64,000 nt of DNA from Neoechinorhynchus agilis (taxonomy: Eukaryota; Acanthocephala): NCBI GenBank assembly GCA_051530055.1, contig CM121341.1:10044001-10108000 (forward strand). Reading direction: 5' to 3'. Below the pieces are notes generated by a model. The model searched no databases, was not told the DNA's origin, and saw only the letters and a list, made by a program, of their open reading frames with translations. Position numbers and translations under genes: made by a program. Positions 35,760-46,185 of this stretch are shown in pieces (position 1 is the stretch's first letter; every line of letters begins with the position of its first letter).

Positions 35760-36159
35760 GCAACGAGAGAGAGATCGCGGATGGTAAGCAACGGTAGTCG
35801 TGTCGAAAAATTAACATTTTTTTGTGAACTTTTCAATATTTTTGACCACTTAAAGAACTTGAAACTACTCCTTAATTTGTGGCATTTTAAACATTTCAAA
35901 CAATTGTTTGCAATGGATTTGCATTGCTTTTTTTGTAAAGAATAAAATCTCCTTCCTTCAAGATAATCGATGAAAACGAGATCAATGTACTCCATAGATT
36001 TTTGGACTAAAAATCAACTATCATTTTTGAGCTTTAAAAATATAAAACCGCCGGTAATTTTAGGTGGTTCCTTGTTTCAGTCATCCTAAAAAACGTTTTG
36101 ACAATTCAAATAAAACACCGCCGCTTTAACCTAAGGTCTAAATTTTTGTCTTTCAATTA
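35760..36159. other. 3' flank of PRPF3, no gene
   Basis: AT-rich, no supported ORF on either strand. Confidence 0.5.
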
Positions 36160-36335
36160 TTATTTATGCTTTTTTATGACGGTGAAAAACTAAAGGAATT
36201 TATTAAATCCGATATTTCGTAAGCACAATTCCGTGAGGTTGCTTGTAACCTTCTAGAAAGGCGTACGATCTTGTGCTTCCCAAATATCGGATTTAATAAA
36301 CTCCCTTAATTCCTCGCCGTCATAAAATAAACATT
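36160..36335. mobile_element. Hairpin MITE with TTTATGACGGTGA ends
   Basis: Arms: TTTTTTATGACGGTGA...AAGGAATTTATTAAATCC and ATATTTCG on the left; CGATATTTGGG-complement, GGATTTAATAAACTCCCTTA and CGCCGTCATAAAATAAA on the right. The loop (about 65 bp) contains GCACAATTCC/GATCTTGTGC. Confidence 0.8.
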
Positions 36336-36794
36336 TATTATTAATCAGAAATTCACTAAAATCGATTACGCGACGTAATTAAAGAGTTAAATTGACGCAC
36401 TCGGCAGTGTTTCAACAACAACATTTTCCCGTCACTACTCATCGATTTTAGTCAATACTAAACGTTTATTGATCCATTGTGCAACTGTGATTTTTTTAGC
36501 GATATTCGAACTTCGTTCTTTTGGTGTTCTTCAAAAAGTCAATCACTTTATAAAAGTCTGGAAATCCCTTTGAACACACGGTTCAGAAACGTGCATTAAA
36601 ATAATATTTAAAAACGTTCATTATATTTTATTGAGGGAATATCGAAAAGGACATTAGAAAATGAGGCAAAAAAGGATTTGACCATAAAATTTGCTCATAT
36701 AAATACATTTGTTTCTTCTTTTTGTAAAAAAATTGGTCCTAGCCAAAAAAAATGATTTGACTGTAGTAAAACTCCTTAAAATGGTTTTCTTCAG

Positions 36795-37709
36795 ATGGTA
36801 CGTAATGGGTTAAAATACATCAATCCTCGGAGTCCTTTGACCCAGGGCAAAGGGCCAAACGCTCTTTGGCGATACGAGTTTGACAGAGAAATGTACGAAC
36901 GGCGGATTCGTGTCGGTCCAGATCCATACAAACCACGCCGCCTCCAACTCCCATTCAACTACGAATCAGAGCTCGAGGCAATGAAACATCGATTCCAAGT
37001 GCCTAACCTTGATTCTCGTCTCCTAAAACAAGCCCTAACGGATATATCCGCCATTTCTGAGGACGATGGTATTATAATGGACGCTCAGATGGCACATAAC
37101 CTTCAACTAGCACAGGAAGGTCGATCTATCACCCGGCAGAGAATCCAGACTCTTTACAGATACTGGTACCCTTTGTTGCCTAACGAGGCACTCGATGCAA
37201 TCAGCGATGATCTAATGAGTCGCGCCGGTGACTTGGCTGGACGACTCGGATTCTCTAGTCTGGTTCGGTGTGATTCTCGTGAGCCACCGACAAGTGCCAC
37301 ATTGGCTCAAACCTTATTCGGATTCATTGGAGCAGTCTCGAGAGACATTGGGCTCGAAAAGGCGATTGAGTTCGTAAATAGCGTTTTTCCTCATAACAGT
37401 AATCGAATGGACATTAATGAACTATGGCCTCCGAAGGATGCGGATGTTGGCCATATACTCAATGGGCTTCTGGGCGAAAATCGATCACCAAGTGAACCAA
37501 GGTTGATGTGGACGTCAGGGGTCAATACGCCGTACGCTTGCTATGTAGTTGGTCATTATGACCGAGAAAAGGTTTTGTGTGGTTGGTCGGCTGGGCGGAG
37601 TGTAGAAGAAGCGGATCAAATGGCCATTAGAGATTCCATTAGGCGGATAATAGGAACCACTGAAGAGAATGTGTCTATGCCGATTCATGGCCTTAACAGA
37701 ATAATATAG
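36795..37709 (+). CDS. MRPL44: Mitochondrial large-ribosomal-subunit protein mL44 (RNase III-like)
   Basis: One exon, 304 residues. It follows the mL44 layout: N-terminal LWRYEFDREMYERR and YESELEAMKHRF, an RNase III-like fold (LLKQALTDISAI, LSEEF-equivalent region, TLFGFIGAVSRDIG, FVNSVFP), and a C-terminal double-stranded RNA-binding domain (VVGHYDREKVLCGWSAGRSVEEADQMAIRDSIRRI). The acidic catalytic set of active RNase III enzymes is not evident, as expected for mL44, which is structural at the mitoribosome exit tunnel. No clear mitochondrial presequence precedes the ATG. A TTTTCTTCAG acceptor abuts the ATG, so a 5' exon could supply it or a spliced leader may be added. FAM32A starts 58 bp after the stop. 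Confidence 0.8.
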   Translation: MVRNGLKYINPRSPLTQGKGPNALWRYEFDREMYERRIRVGPDPYKPRRLQLPFNYESELEAMKHRFQVPNLDSRLLKQALTDISAISEDDGIIMDAQMAHNLQLAQEGRSITRQRIQTLYRYWYPLLPNEALDAISDDLMSRAGDLAGRLGFSSLVRCDSREPPTSATLAQTLFGFIGAVSRDIGLEKAIEFVNSVFPHNSNRMDINELWPPKDADVGHILNGLLGENRSPSEPRLMWTSGVNTPYACYVVGHYDREKVLCGWSAGRSVEEADQMAIRDSIRRIIGTTEENVSMPIHGLNRII

Positions 37710-37767
37710 AGTATTTTCTGGGCGGAGGCAGCTACCACTACTTTTTCTCTTTTTTTAAATTTCAGAT
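37710..37767 (+). promoter_or_regulatory. Candidate trans-splice acceptor between MRPL44 and FAM32A
   Basis: Only 58 bp separate the two reading frames. The gap ends in a pyrimidine-rich run and AAATTTCAG, two bases before the FAM32A ATG. This is the layout of an operon whose downstream cistron is capped by a spliced leader, known from flatworms and nematodes. A shared cis-intron in a dicistronic RNA is the alternative. Confidence 0.5.
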
Positions 37768-38082
37768 ATGGAATATTGCTGTGCAGGCGGTCCACTGAAG
37801 CTTAAGACAACGAATCGTGTCGTAAGAAAGCGTATCAAAAATGAAGTCATTCCTGTTGAGTCGACGACGGCCGAACCCAACAAGATGACGACGACAGCCA
37901 TTCCAATGGATGGCCGTACAAAGGCAGAACTAAGGTTCGAGTTAGCACGCCAAAAAAGACTAGCTCAACAGTTGAACAAAAAGGAACTAAAGACCCATAA
38001 ACAGCGAGTAGAAGAATTTAATGATAAACTTGAGAAATTAACAGAGTACAACGACATACCTAAAGTCAGCTGGACCAAATAA
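37768..38082 (+). CDS. FAM32A: FAM32A family nuclear protein
   Basis: 104 residues, one exon. The N-terminal GGPLKLK and the C-terminal THKQRVEEFNDKLEKLTEYN then DIPKVSWTK match FAM32A throughout; the human protein is 112 residues. FAM32A is found in the catalytic spliceosome, where it stabilises docking of the 3' exon. The middle is basic and likely disordered. Its start follows the MRPL44 stop by 58 bp. Confidence 0.88.
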   Translation: MEYCCAGGPLKLKTTNRVVRKRIKNEVIPVESTTAEPNKMTTTAIPMDGRTKAELRFELARQKRLAQQLNKKELKTHKQRVEEFNDKLEKLTEYNDIPKVSWTK

Positions 38083-38162
38083 TCAAAAAATCAGACGAAA
38101 ATAAAATCTTTATTTATTCACGTTACGTTGGTGATTATAAAATAGAGACCTTTCTCTTATTG

Positions 38163-38243
38163 ATCTCAATATTTCGTTTGTTTCGATGGACAATTTGCGA
38201 AACAACCTGAAGAAGTCTAACGAAACAAATGAAATATTCAGAT
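38163..38243. mobile_element. Short relative of the CATTTGTTTCG hairpin MITE
   Basis: AATATTTCGTTTGTTTCG is mirrored by CGAAACAAATGAAATATT, with AACCTGAAGAAG as in the 25.9-kb copy. A deletion derivative of the same family. Confidence 0.7.
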
Positions 38244-38367
38244 CAATTATTATAATTCGCTATAAAAAAAGTAAATCAATAAAACAGTCTCAGTTTTTGT
38301 AATCACCAAAGAACACAAACGAACTTTGAGATTTTTATCCTTCATGATAACATTCGGGTGAAAAGTA

Positions 38368-38482
38368 ATCCTCTTGTGGCAATTCACACCCCAAGAGTCA
38401 GTTTAAAAAGGTGAGCATGGCCCACGAAATATTACAAAATAAAACTGACTCGCGGGGTGTGAATCTCAACAAGAGGATTTGA
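38368..38482. mobile_element. Hairpin element with AATCCTCTTGT ends
   Basis: AATCCTCTTGTGGCAATTCACACCCCAAGAGTCAGTTT on the left is mirrored by AAACTGACTCGCGGGGTGTG and CAACAAGAGGATT on the right; about 40 bp loop. Non-coding. Confidence 0.75.
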
Positions 38483-38898
38483 CATTTTTGTCTCGAGAAT
38501 TCTTCCGGATATCAAGTGTTTTGTCGTCATCTATCGCACCATGCCGATTTTTCCATTAGATTTTTGGCATGTTGTGTGACGCCATCCAAACGTCACAGTG
38601 CGCCGCATTTTGTGCTTATAACTTTATTTTTCGTTAAAATATTTCGACAAAAAGGTGGAAGCCTCATTTTTTTTATTATTTTCAAAGCAAAAAAATCAAT
38701 CGATGATGAGAGTGGACTTTCTTGGGTTTTTTAACATTTTATGACCTTTTTTCCCAAAAAAGGGAGGGAATACGTGATTTGCACGACTAATTTTCTCTAT
38801 AACTAAAAGATATTGGAGTTTTAAAATCCTTTTGTTCTTATTCGTCCATATTGGTTGTTTTTTCTTCTTTCAAACACAGGATAAATTGAAATTTTTTG

Positions 38899-41800
38899 AT
38901 GTCCGCCGAAGAATGGAACAACAAAATGTTCTTCGCCAAATCTATTCCCATTATTTGCGTCGTTTCCGGTAGCTCTGAAGATATTTCCTTTCTGGAATGG
39001 GTTCAAATAACAATGGAATCGAAGGCAATCGCTTATAAATCGACCGAACTGGAAACCATTTCGACGTTGAATTCTGTTCAAAGCATGAATTTCGGTGCTG
39101 GTCTCTCAATCGACCAATGGATACGCATCAACTTTTGTCCATCGTCCACGTTGAAATGGCCTTTATTAATCACAATCGCCCAAAGTCCTTCTGAAAACCT
39201 CCAACAAGCCCTTCGAGCTCAATTGGGTCAAACAAATCTAATTTGTTTTAGTACGTCCGACGTTCGTTCATACGCTTTCGAAACCGTATTTTCGAATGAT
39301 GAATGTGTTTTTGTTTATCTCGAATAAAAAACGCATTCAGGTACAAGGTTATTCCGAAGAGACTTTTCGTATTGCTGCTCTTCGTAACATTTCAGCGTCC
39401 ATAGAAGCGCGAATTATGAGACTAAATCCGAGTTGTGATTGTCTTAAAATCTCTTGTCTCCGAGAAGCTCAAGGAAATCGGCAGTGTGCGTTAGCGGTAA
39501 TACGAAACTCATCCCTGGATCCAAAGATGTTCGCACTCAGGACGTTGGTCTTATTGATGAATCAATTTAGCTTTGAAGAAGCGTACGCTTATTTCTATCA
39601 TTTAATAACAATTGAAAATCGCCATTATGCTTGTGATATGTTTGCCAAACTTTTGGAAGGAGGTGATCGTTTAGAATGTTATGCAAAGGTTTGTGCTTAT
39701 GGTGCCGAAAACAATCATCGATTAGCCGAAAAAGCATATGATGCCTACATGAAACTAGGACTACAGTCTAAGGCAAAAGCAGTTTTGAATTTCGAGCCAC
39801 AATATCTAGAAATCAAGCACAACATCTTTGTAGAAGATGAGTGCTTTAAATTCAGCGTTTTGAAAAAAGTCATTTTGAATGGGAATGTTTTTGTAGAGTG
39901 ATGCTGTAATCAATAGGCTAGAGATCTTTTCTTTAATAATACTTATTGAGAAGGTTGCAATCTCCAGGATAGTAGATGCAATCGTAATTACCCAAGTATA
40001 TGGGTTCCACGCATTCGTGACTTTATGCTCGAATTTTTTAGTCGGTTCGAAAATGACATTTTTCACTAGATCAAAATCTATAGGCCGATTTCTTCTCATT
40101 TGACAATCTAAGACCAGAAATTGAGCGATTCAAGGCTCTTTATTGGGGTTTTTCGCGAATAGAAATGCTCGAATTTTTTTGTGGGTTTGAAAATGAAATT
40201 TGTCACTATATCAAAATCTATAGGCCGATTTCTTCTCTTTTGACAATCTTAGACCAGAAACTGAGCGCTTCGAAGCTCTTTATTGAGTTTTTTCGCGAAT
40301 AAAAATGCTCGAATTTTTTAGTCGGTTTGAAAATGACATTTTTAACTAGATCAAAATCTATCGCCGATTTCTTCTCGTTTGACAATCTAAGACCAGAAAT
40401 TAAGCGATTCAAGGCCCTTTATTGGGTTTTTTCGCGAATAAAAATGCTCGAATTTTTTAGTCGGTTTGAAAATGACATTTTTCACTAGATCAAAATCTAT
40501 AGGCCGATTTCTTCTCGAAAGCTCGAATTTTTTAGTTTGAAAATGAATTTTCACTAGATCAAAATCTATAGGCCGATTTCTTCTCTTTGACAATCTTAGA
40601 CCAGAAACTAAGCGCTTCGAAGCTCTTTATTGAGTTCTTCGCGAATAGAAACGCTCGAATTTTTTAGTCGATTTGAAAATGAAATTTTTTACTAGATCAA
40701 AATCTATAGGCCGATTTCTTCTCGTTTGACAATCTTAGACCAGAAATTGAGCGATTCAAGGCTCTTTATTGGGTTTTTTCGCGAATAAAAATGCTCGAAT
40801 TTTTTAATGGGTTTGAAAATGAAATTTTCTACTAGATCAAAATGTATACGTCGATTTCTTCCCTTTTGACAATCTTAGACCAGAAACTAAGCGCTTCGAA
40901 GCTCTTTATTGAGTTTTTCGCGAATAGAAACGCTCGAATTTTTTAGTCCATTTGAAAATGAAATTTTTTACTAGATCAAAATCTATAGGCCGATTTCTTC
41001 TCGTTTGACAATCTTAGACCAGAAACTGGGCGCTTCGAAGCGCTCAGTTTCTGGTCTAAGAAACTGAGCGCTTAGAAGCTCTTTATTGGGTTTTTTTCGC
41101 GAATAAAAATGCTCGAATTTTTTAGTCGGTTTGAAAATGACATTTTTCAATAGATCAAAATCTATCGCCGATTTCTTCTCGTTTGACAATCTAAGACCAG
41201 AAATTAAGCGATTCAAGGCTCTTTATTGGGTTTTTTCGCGAATAAAAATACTCGAATTTTTTAGTGGATCATAAAATGACATTTTTCACTAGATCAAAAT
41301 CTATAGGCCGATTTCTTCTCTTTTGACAATCTTAGACCAGAAACTGGGCGCTTCGAAGCTCTTTATTGGGTTTTTTCGCGAATAAAAATGCTCGAATTTT
41401 CTAGTCGGTTTGAAAATGACATTTTTCACTAGATCAAAATCTATCGCCGATTTCTTCTCATTTGACAATCTAAGACCAGAAATTGAGCGATTCAAGGCTC
41501 TTTATTGGGTTTTTTCGCGAATAGAAATGCTCGAATTTTTTAGCCGGTTTGAAAATGAAATTTGTCACTAGATCAAAATCTATAGGCCGATTTCTTCTCG
41601 TTTGACAATCTTAGACCAGAAACTAAGCGCTTCGAAGCTCTTTATTGAGTTCTTTGCGAATAGAAACGCTCGAATTTTTTAGTCGATTTGAAAATGAAAT
41701 TTTTTACTAGATCAAAATGTATAGGTCGATTTCTTCTCGTTTGACAATCTTGGACCAGAAATTAAGCGATTCAAGGCTCTTTATTGCGTTTTTTTCGCGA

Positions 41801-42584
41801 ATAAAAATACTCGAATTTTTTAGTGGATCATAAAATGACATTTTTCACTAGACGAAAATCTATCACTGATTTCCTCGTTTGACAATCTAAGGCCAGAAAC
41901 TGAGCCCAACGTTTACTCCTTATGGGTTCGCGGACCCGAGCGGATTCGGTTCTGTCGGTCAAGTGGCGACATTGTTTATTTAGATGTTCGAGTAGACATC
42001 CGTCGCCCGCTTTATATGATAGACTGCACGGAAAAACTAATCAAAGTTAAATTGGATGATCTTTACCATAAAGATAGTCGTGTAATGATTGATCAAACTG
42101 GCGAATCATTGGAAAGTGGCCAAGTGGTCGGTCTTCTTCGTTGTAAATTTAAATCGACGATAGATTGGGTTTTGGAAAGTGATTTGTTAGGACGCCGTGA
42201 GGGAAAACTCGAAATCCCGGATTCTATAACTCCTAAATGTCGATTGCTCTCTCCTTCATTGTGCTTTGTTCAACAACAATTTGAATTAAAAATCATTAAT
42301 GAAGAAAATCTTTTTAAGTCATGGTGTCCTAAAGATTTTCTTTGTCTACAAACAATAAAAAAGTCGAAGTTCGGCGTTGCGAAGAAGACAGCAGTGCCGA
42401 TTTGATTGTGATTGGATCGATAACTGAAGCCGATCATGGATTTGTCTGCAATGTAATTCCTTTACGACATGGACGGCTCAAAATGCCAATGTTTCAATTT
42501 TCGTCGGAAAATCAGAGTTGGAGGAAGGTAGATTCCGCTGAGTATATTCTTTGTATTCATCAACACGATAACCCCGTGCTTTAA
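38899..42584 (+). CDS. TRAPPC10: TRAPPC10-like subunit of the TRAPP II vesicle-traffic complex (exons split by a 2-kb satellite)
   Basis: Exons inferred: 38899-39304, 39348 to about 39890, about 41885-42320 and about 42360-42584. The first intron is 43 nt and the last about 38 nt. Similar to TRAPPC10 by eye: an 'A...ELxxI...NFGAG...W' segment (SMNFGAGLSIDQW), DVRSYAF, a helical TPR-like stretch (EEAYAYFYHLITIEN, LAEKAYDAYMKLG), then the C-terminal beta-domain (EVRRCEEDSSADLIVIGSIT, VIPLRHGRLKMP) and the very end EYILCIHQHDNPVL, like the QVLVIPSQDDHVL of the human protein. TRAPP II acts in Golgi and endosomal tethering as a Rab exchange factor. It is much shorter than the human protein (about 1,260 residues), and the middle may be lost or in exons I could not place. 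The satellite D array lies in what must be an intron if both halves are one gene. Confidence 0.55.
40020..41895. repeat. Satellite D, about 142-bp unit, about 14 copies
   Basis: Repeats of GACCAGAAA(T/C)TGAGCG...CTCTTTATTGGGTTTTTTCGCGAATA...ATGCTCGAATTTTTTAG...CACTAGATCAAAATCTATAGG, ending ...TTTGACAATCTTA. Two alternating sub-variants differ at GATTCAAGG versus CTTCGAAGC. Some copies are shortened (near 40.51-40.60 and 41.03-41.09 kb). At 41013-41062 a copy is fused head-to-head, forming a perfect palindrome around GCGCTTCGAAGCGC. Reverse-strand ORFs within are artefacts. The array separates the two halves of the TRAPPC10-like gene. Confidence 0.93.
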
Positions 42585-43027
42585 GTTTTTGGTAAGGAAA
42601 GAATAATTTTTATAGAAATTCGCATAAAAATAGGACGTTTGATCGTTGGAGATTGCTTAAATCGGCTTTTTCATTTGAGAGATCATCTAAAAGAACCGTC
42701 GCTTTATGCACCGTAGAGGTTATTTGCAACATCAACAACGAAAACTATTTTTATCGGTTCCGAGGAGGCAATGGAGTATAAAGATGTTTGTCCGTTCCCA
42801 TCGGAACTCTGAGTGCTCAATTTTAGATGAGAAAATCTCAGAGAAGAAGTCATCTCGATTGAGTGACCGTTTAAAAGTTTTCTGGGTTGTTTTGCGAGCA
42901 TTTTAAGTATTCTCTCAAATTAGAATTTAACCGTAATTTTTTTCTGAATAGTTTATCATTTTGTGTGTGTGTGTGTAGTTGGTAACTTTAAGGAAACCTC
43001 AACAGACCGGGATTACACGTCACTAAG
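42585..43027. other. Spacer before NOVA; short GT microsatellite
   Basis: Holds a (TG)n run at about 42962-42976 and a short frame at 42620-42716 (IKIGRLIVGDCLNRLFHL) that I cannot place. It could be an unrecognised exon. Confidence 0.4.
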
Positions 43028-45523
43028 ATGGATTCGCCATTCGCACGAAAGACAGTCGTCCATCTCCAATCTCAATTCACTTCCTTTTTTAAGATGTCAA
43101 CTAATTCAATGGACAACATGGATTCACCGCCTGAGTTTCATTCATCATCATCAAGGGTTGATGATGATCCAAATGGATTGCTAGATCGGAAGCGTCCAAT
43201 CAGTGATCTACACCCGGATTCTTCAAATACCACTGAACAAGGGGAAATACTGGACGATGGGAATTGTGGTAGTCGGATCAAGAAGCAAATGTCTGTTTCT
43301 TCGACTGCTCATTCGTCTCCTCTAATCCACATGAAGTTTCTGATTCCATCGGTTGTTGCAGGAAGTGTAATTGGTAGGGGAGGAGATTTGATTGCTGAAG
43401 TTCAGAGACGCACTCTTACCCGGATGAAAATGAGCAAAACAACCGATTATTATCCGGGAACGAATGAGCGAATTTGTTTAGTCATCGGTGAACTTCGACG
43501 AGTTCTTGAAGTCTATGACTATATTATGGAAAAGCTTAAATGCCGGTTTTCTCCAACGTTGGCCGCTGGATCAGAATGTGACGTTAATGGAGTCGATAGA
43601 ACTCATCAGGTTTTGTTCTTGGTACCCAATTCCACCGCTGGAATGCTAATTGGAAAGAGTGGTAGTTATATCAGACATATCAAGGAAAGTACTGGAGCGA
43701 TGGTCAATGTAGCTCCCCGGAATGAAGAGATGAATGAACGAATCGGGATGGTTGCTAGCTGTGAGTTGAACGCTCTTGTTTGCATACCGCTAACACATTG
43801 AACTTTTAGTGGACGATGTAGCCAGACGTAACGAGCAGGGGGACGCGATGGACACTTTTCTGATGATCAGAAGAAAATCTTCATTTCTAAAGAGCTTTTG
43901 CCGTCTTACGGATTAAGAATAAAACACTTGAACAGCTAATGAAGAAGTCTTAAGAAAAGATCCTTCGCTATTGTAAATATTGAATGGTTTTTGAATTTAA
44001 CCCCGGTTCAACTGATGAGACGAAATCGAAATACGTAATTATGGTTGTTTTACCGCGAAGGTTTCGGAGAGGCACAATCTTGTGCCTTGGATTTTAAAAT
44101 CATTATAATTTCTTCGCCATAAAACAACCAATATGAACAGTTTAATCTTCAAACATATTTCATAATAAAGGAATCTTGAACCGGGATTTCGTTCACCACC
44201 ATCCAAAATTAACGAAAAAGTCTTAAGATGGCGAAAGCTCTCGAAAATCCACAACAAAAGAGAGCTCTTTTTCTGCGTGTCATCGCGTCTATCTGCAATA
44301 AGGCTTTTGATATGGTTCTAAACAAGATTGCCGAGGATCCTCTACACAGTAGTTTCCCGAATATTTCCTATGACGGTCCTGGTTCAATGCAAAATCAGCT
44401 GAACGAATCGTTTCCACAATCTATGAGACATCAGTACTCGATTGCATCGTCTTCTAGTCAATTGGAAATGAACGCCAACTACCACCAACACCACCAACAC
44501 CACCATCAGAATCATCATCATCAGCAACAACAACAACCGCCGCCACCTCAACTTCAACCGTCAGCTCCATTTTCCAATGTGCAGCAAATGCAAATCCGTC
44601 AGTTACAAGTACAATTGCAGCCTCCACCTGATCAAAGTCGATCATTGCGCGAATCTAGCAATCCGTATGTTTTTTAGAAAAGCATTAAGCACCCTTCTTC
44701 TACAATCTTTTTTCTCAGACTTATCCAATCTGGTCTTTTTAACCTTTCTCAAATCATAAATAATGCTGGAGGTGCAAACGCCCTAACTGCCGACTATCTA
44801 AAGGTATTCTTTTTTCCAACTCCACATAACCTTTCTCCATGCATTCTTTTCTCGTCCACGACAGCTCATTCTAAACTTCATCGGATACACTGATCAGTCT
44901 GCTATTGATATTATCCGCGCCGTCGATACGCTCATGTCTTACGGTCTTATCAATAATACACCCTCTATGACACTCAACTCTATCATGACGTGCCTCCAAA
45001 ACACCGCATCGTCGTCCACGAGCACTCTGAACGCGATGGCCGCTGCCGCTGCCGCATCCTTAGCCGCTGCGGCTAATAACTCGCCACTGTCCTCATCTAT
45101 CCCACCGCCACAAGCAGTGCCTTTACCAAATCAACCAAACGTTGGAATTAATCCAATGAACACAATAAGATCACCAGCAGCAATGGCTGCTCTGTCTACT
45201 GTCGCCAAGGTTAATATAAATTTACAAAACTATATTTGAACACTCCCCCACGAAAATAGGGTCCAGGAACTGGTCCAAATGAAACACTGACCATGCAACT
45301 GCCCGATTACTATGCAGGATCAATTATTGGAACAGCCGGAAAAGGCATTACTCTTATGCAACAAAAGACAGGAGCTCATATTCATGTGTCTTCTAGAGGA
45401 CATTATGTTCCAGGAACCACTAACAGAATGGTCACCATCACTGGAACCGCTGATGCTTGTTTACAAGCTCAAGATTTGATCATAGATGCAATTTCAGCCG
45501 AGGATGAGCGTAGAAAGAAGTAA
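43028..45523 (+). CDS. NOVA: NOVA-type neuronal splicing regulator with three KH domains
   Basis: Exons 43028-43760, 44238-44664, 44719-44803, 44865-45209 and 45260-45523, all in phase, give 617 residues. KH1 (FLIPSVVAGSVIGRGGDLI, YYPGTNERICLVIG) and KH2 (LVPNSTAGMLIGKSGSYI) lie in exon 1 and early exon 2; KH3 (LPDYYAGSIIGTAGKGI, RGHYVPGTTNRMVTITG) closes the protein. The YPGT/VPGT signatures are diagnostic for NOVA/Pasilla. These nuclear proteins bind YCAY clusters and steer alternative exons. The exon 2 splice restores SLENPQQKRA, matching NOVA's SGEPEQNRKA, then a 12-residue insert. Between KH2 and KH3 there is a His/Gln/Pro-rich run (44475-44550) and an Ala-rich run (45035-45075). The KH3 loop reads GTAG instead of NOVA's GKGG, losing the usual lysine. 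Intron 1 (477 nt) contains a hairpin MITE. Confidence 0.9.
44036..44150. mobile_element. Hairpin MITE with GGTTGTTTT ends (copy 2), in NOVA intron 1
   Basis: TTATGGTTGTTTTACCGCGAAG is mirrored by CTTCGCCATAAAACAACC. The centre, GGCACAATCTTGTGCC, is itself a palindrome. Same family as 28.0-28.2 kb. Confidence 0.75.
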
Positions 45524-46185
45524 AGGTGTTTTTGAATGGTTATTCGGAGGAAAAAAAATTTTTTGCAATGAAATTTTAGCATTAAATACTTTTGATCTTA
45601 TCGCTATATGTGAACGAAAAATTGAACTTTCCTATGCAATCGAATTCATGCCAAACAAAAATTTTTTAATTATAGAAATATTAATTAGCGCTCATATGAT
45701 TTTTATTCCATTTGCTTTTAACAGTTTTTTTCGATAGTTCTCGTTAACGTCGATGGCAGTTCGGTCTTTAATTACCCATCCCTCATTTTCTTTTAGTTTA
45801 ATTTCTCAGACTTGTATAATCCATTCACTAATTTTTTTAATGGTCGAGTACGAGTAGTAAAACTTAAAATCTCTTCATTTTTTGCCGATTTCACCTTTTT
45901 CTTAAAAAACTATCCTAACTTTTTGCTCTATTTTTCATACGAATTCAGCAGCTTTGGCGTCGTCATGAGCGGCTTGGACGAAATCTATCTTAAGGTGAAT
46001 TTGCATCTCCTTTTGATATTCAATTCTCTGGACACTCACAATTCGTCTCTGTTTGTGAAAAAAGAACCTCAAAAGTAATGCAGTTTGTTGTTTTGAAATC
46101 TAACTAGTATCCGGGCACCCACCCTTTTTTGTTATTGCTTAAAATTGCTTAAAAGAAGGTCGTTGAAGTAGTCTTCATTTAAGAT
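45524..46185. other. NOVA 3' region and an unplaced ORF
   Basis: The 88-codon frame at 45812-46078 (…GLDEIYLKVNLHLLLIF…) follows a possible acceptor (CGAATTCAG at 45950) and may be an exon of the next gene. No family recognised. Confidence 0.3.

Noticed and set aside
40218-41495. Several reverse-strand ORFs sharing AIDFDLVKNVIF-like sequence
   Set aside because: They arise from the satellite D unit read in one frame; no independent coding signal.
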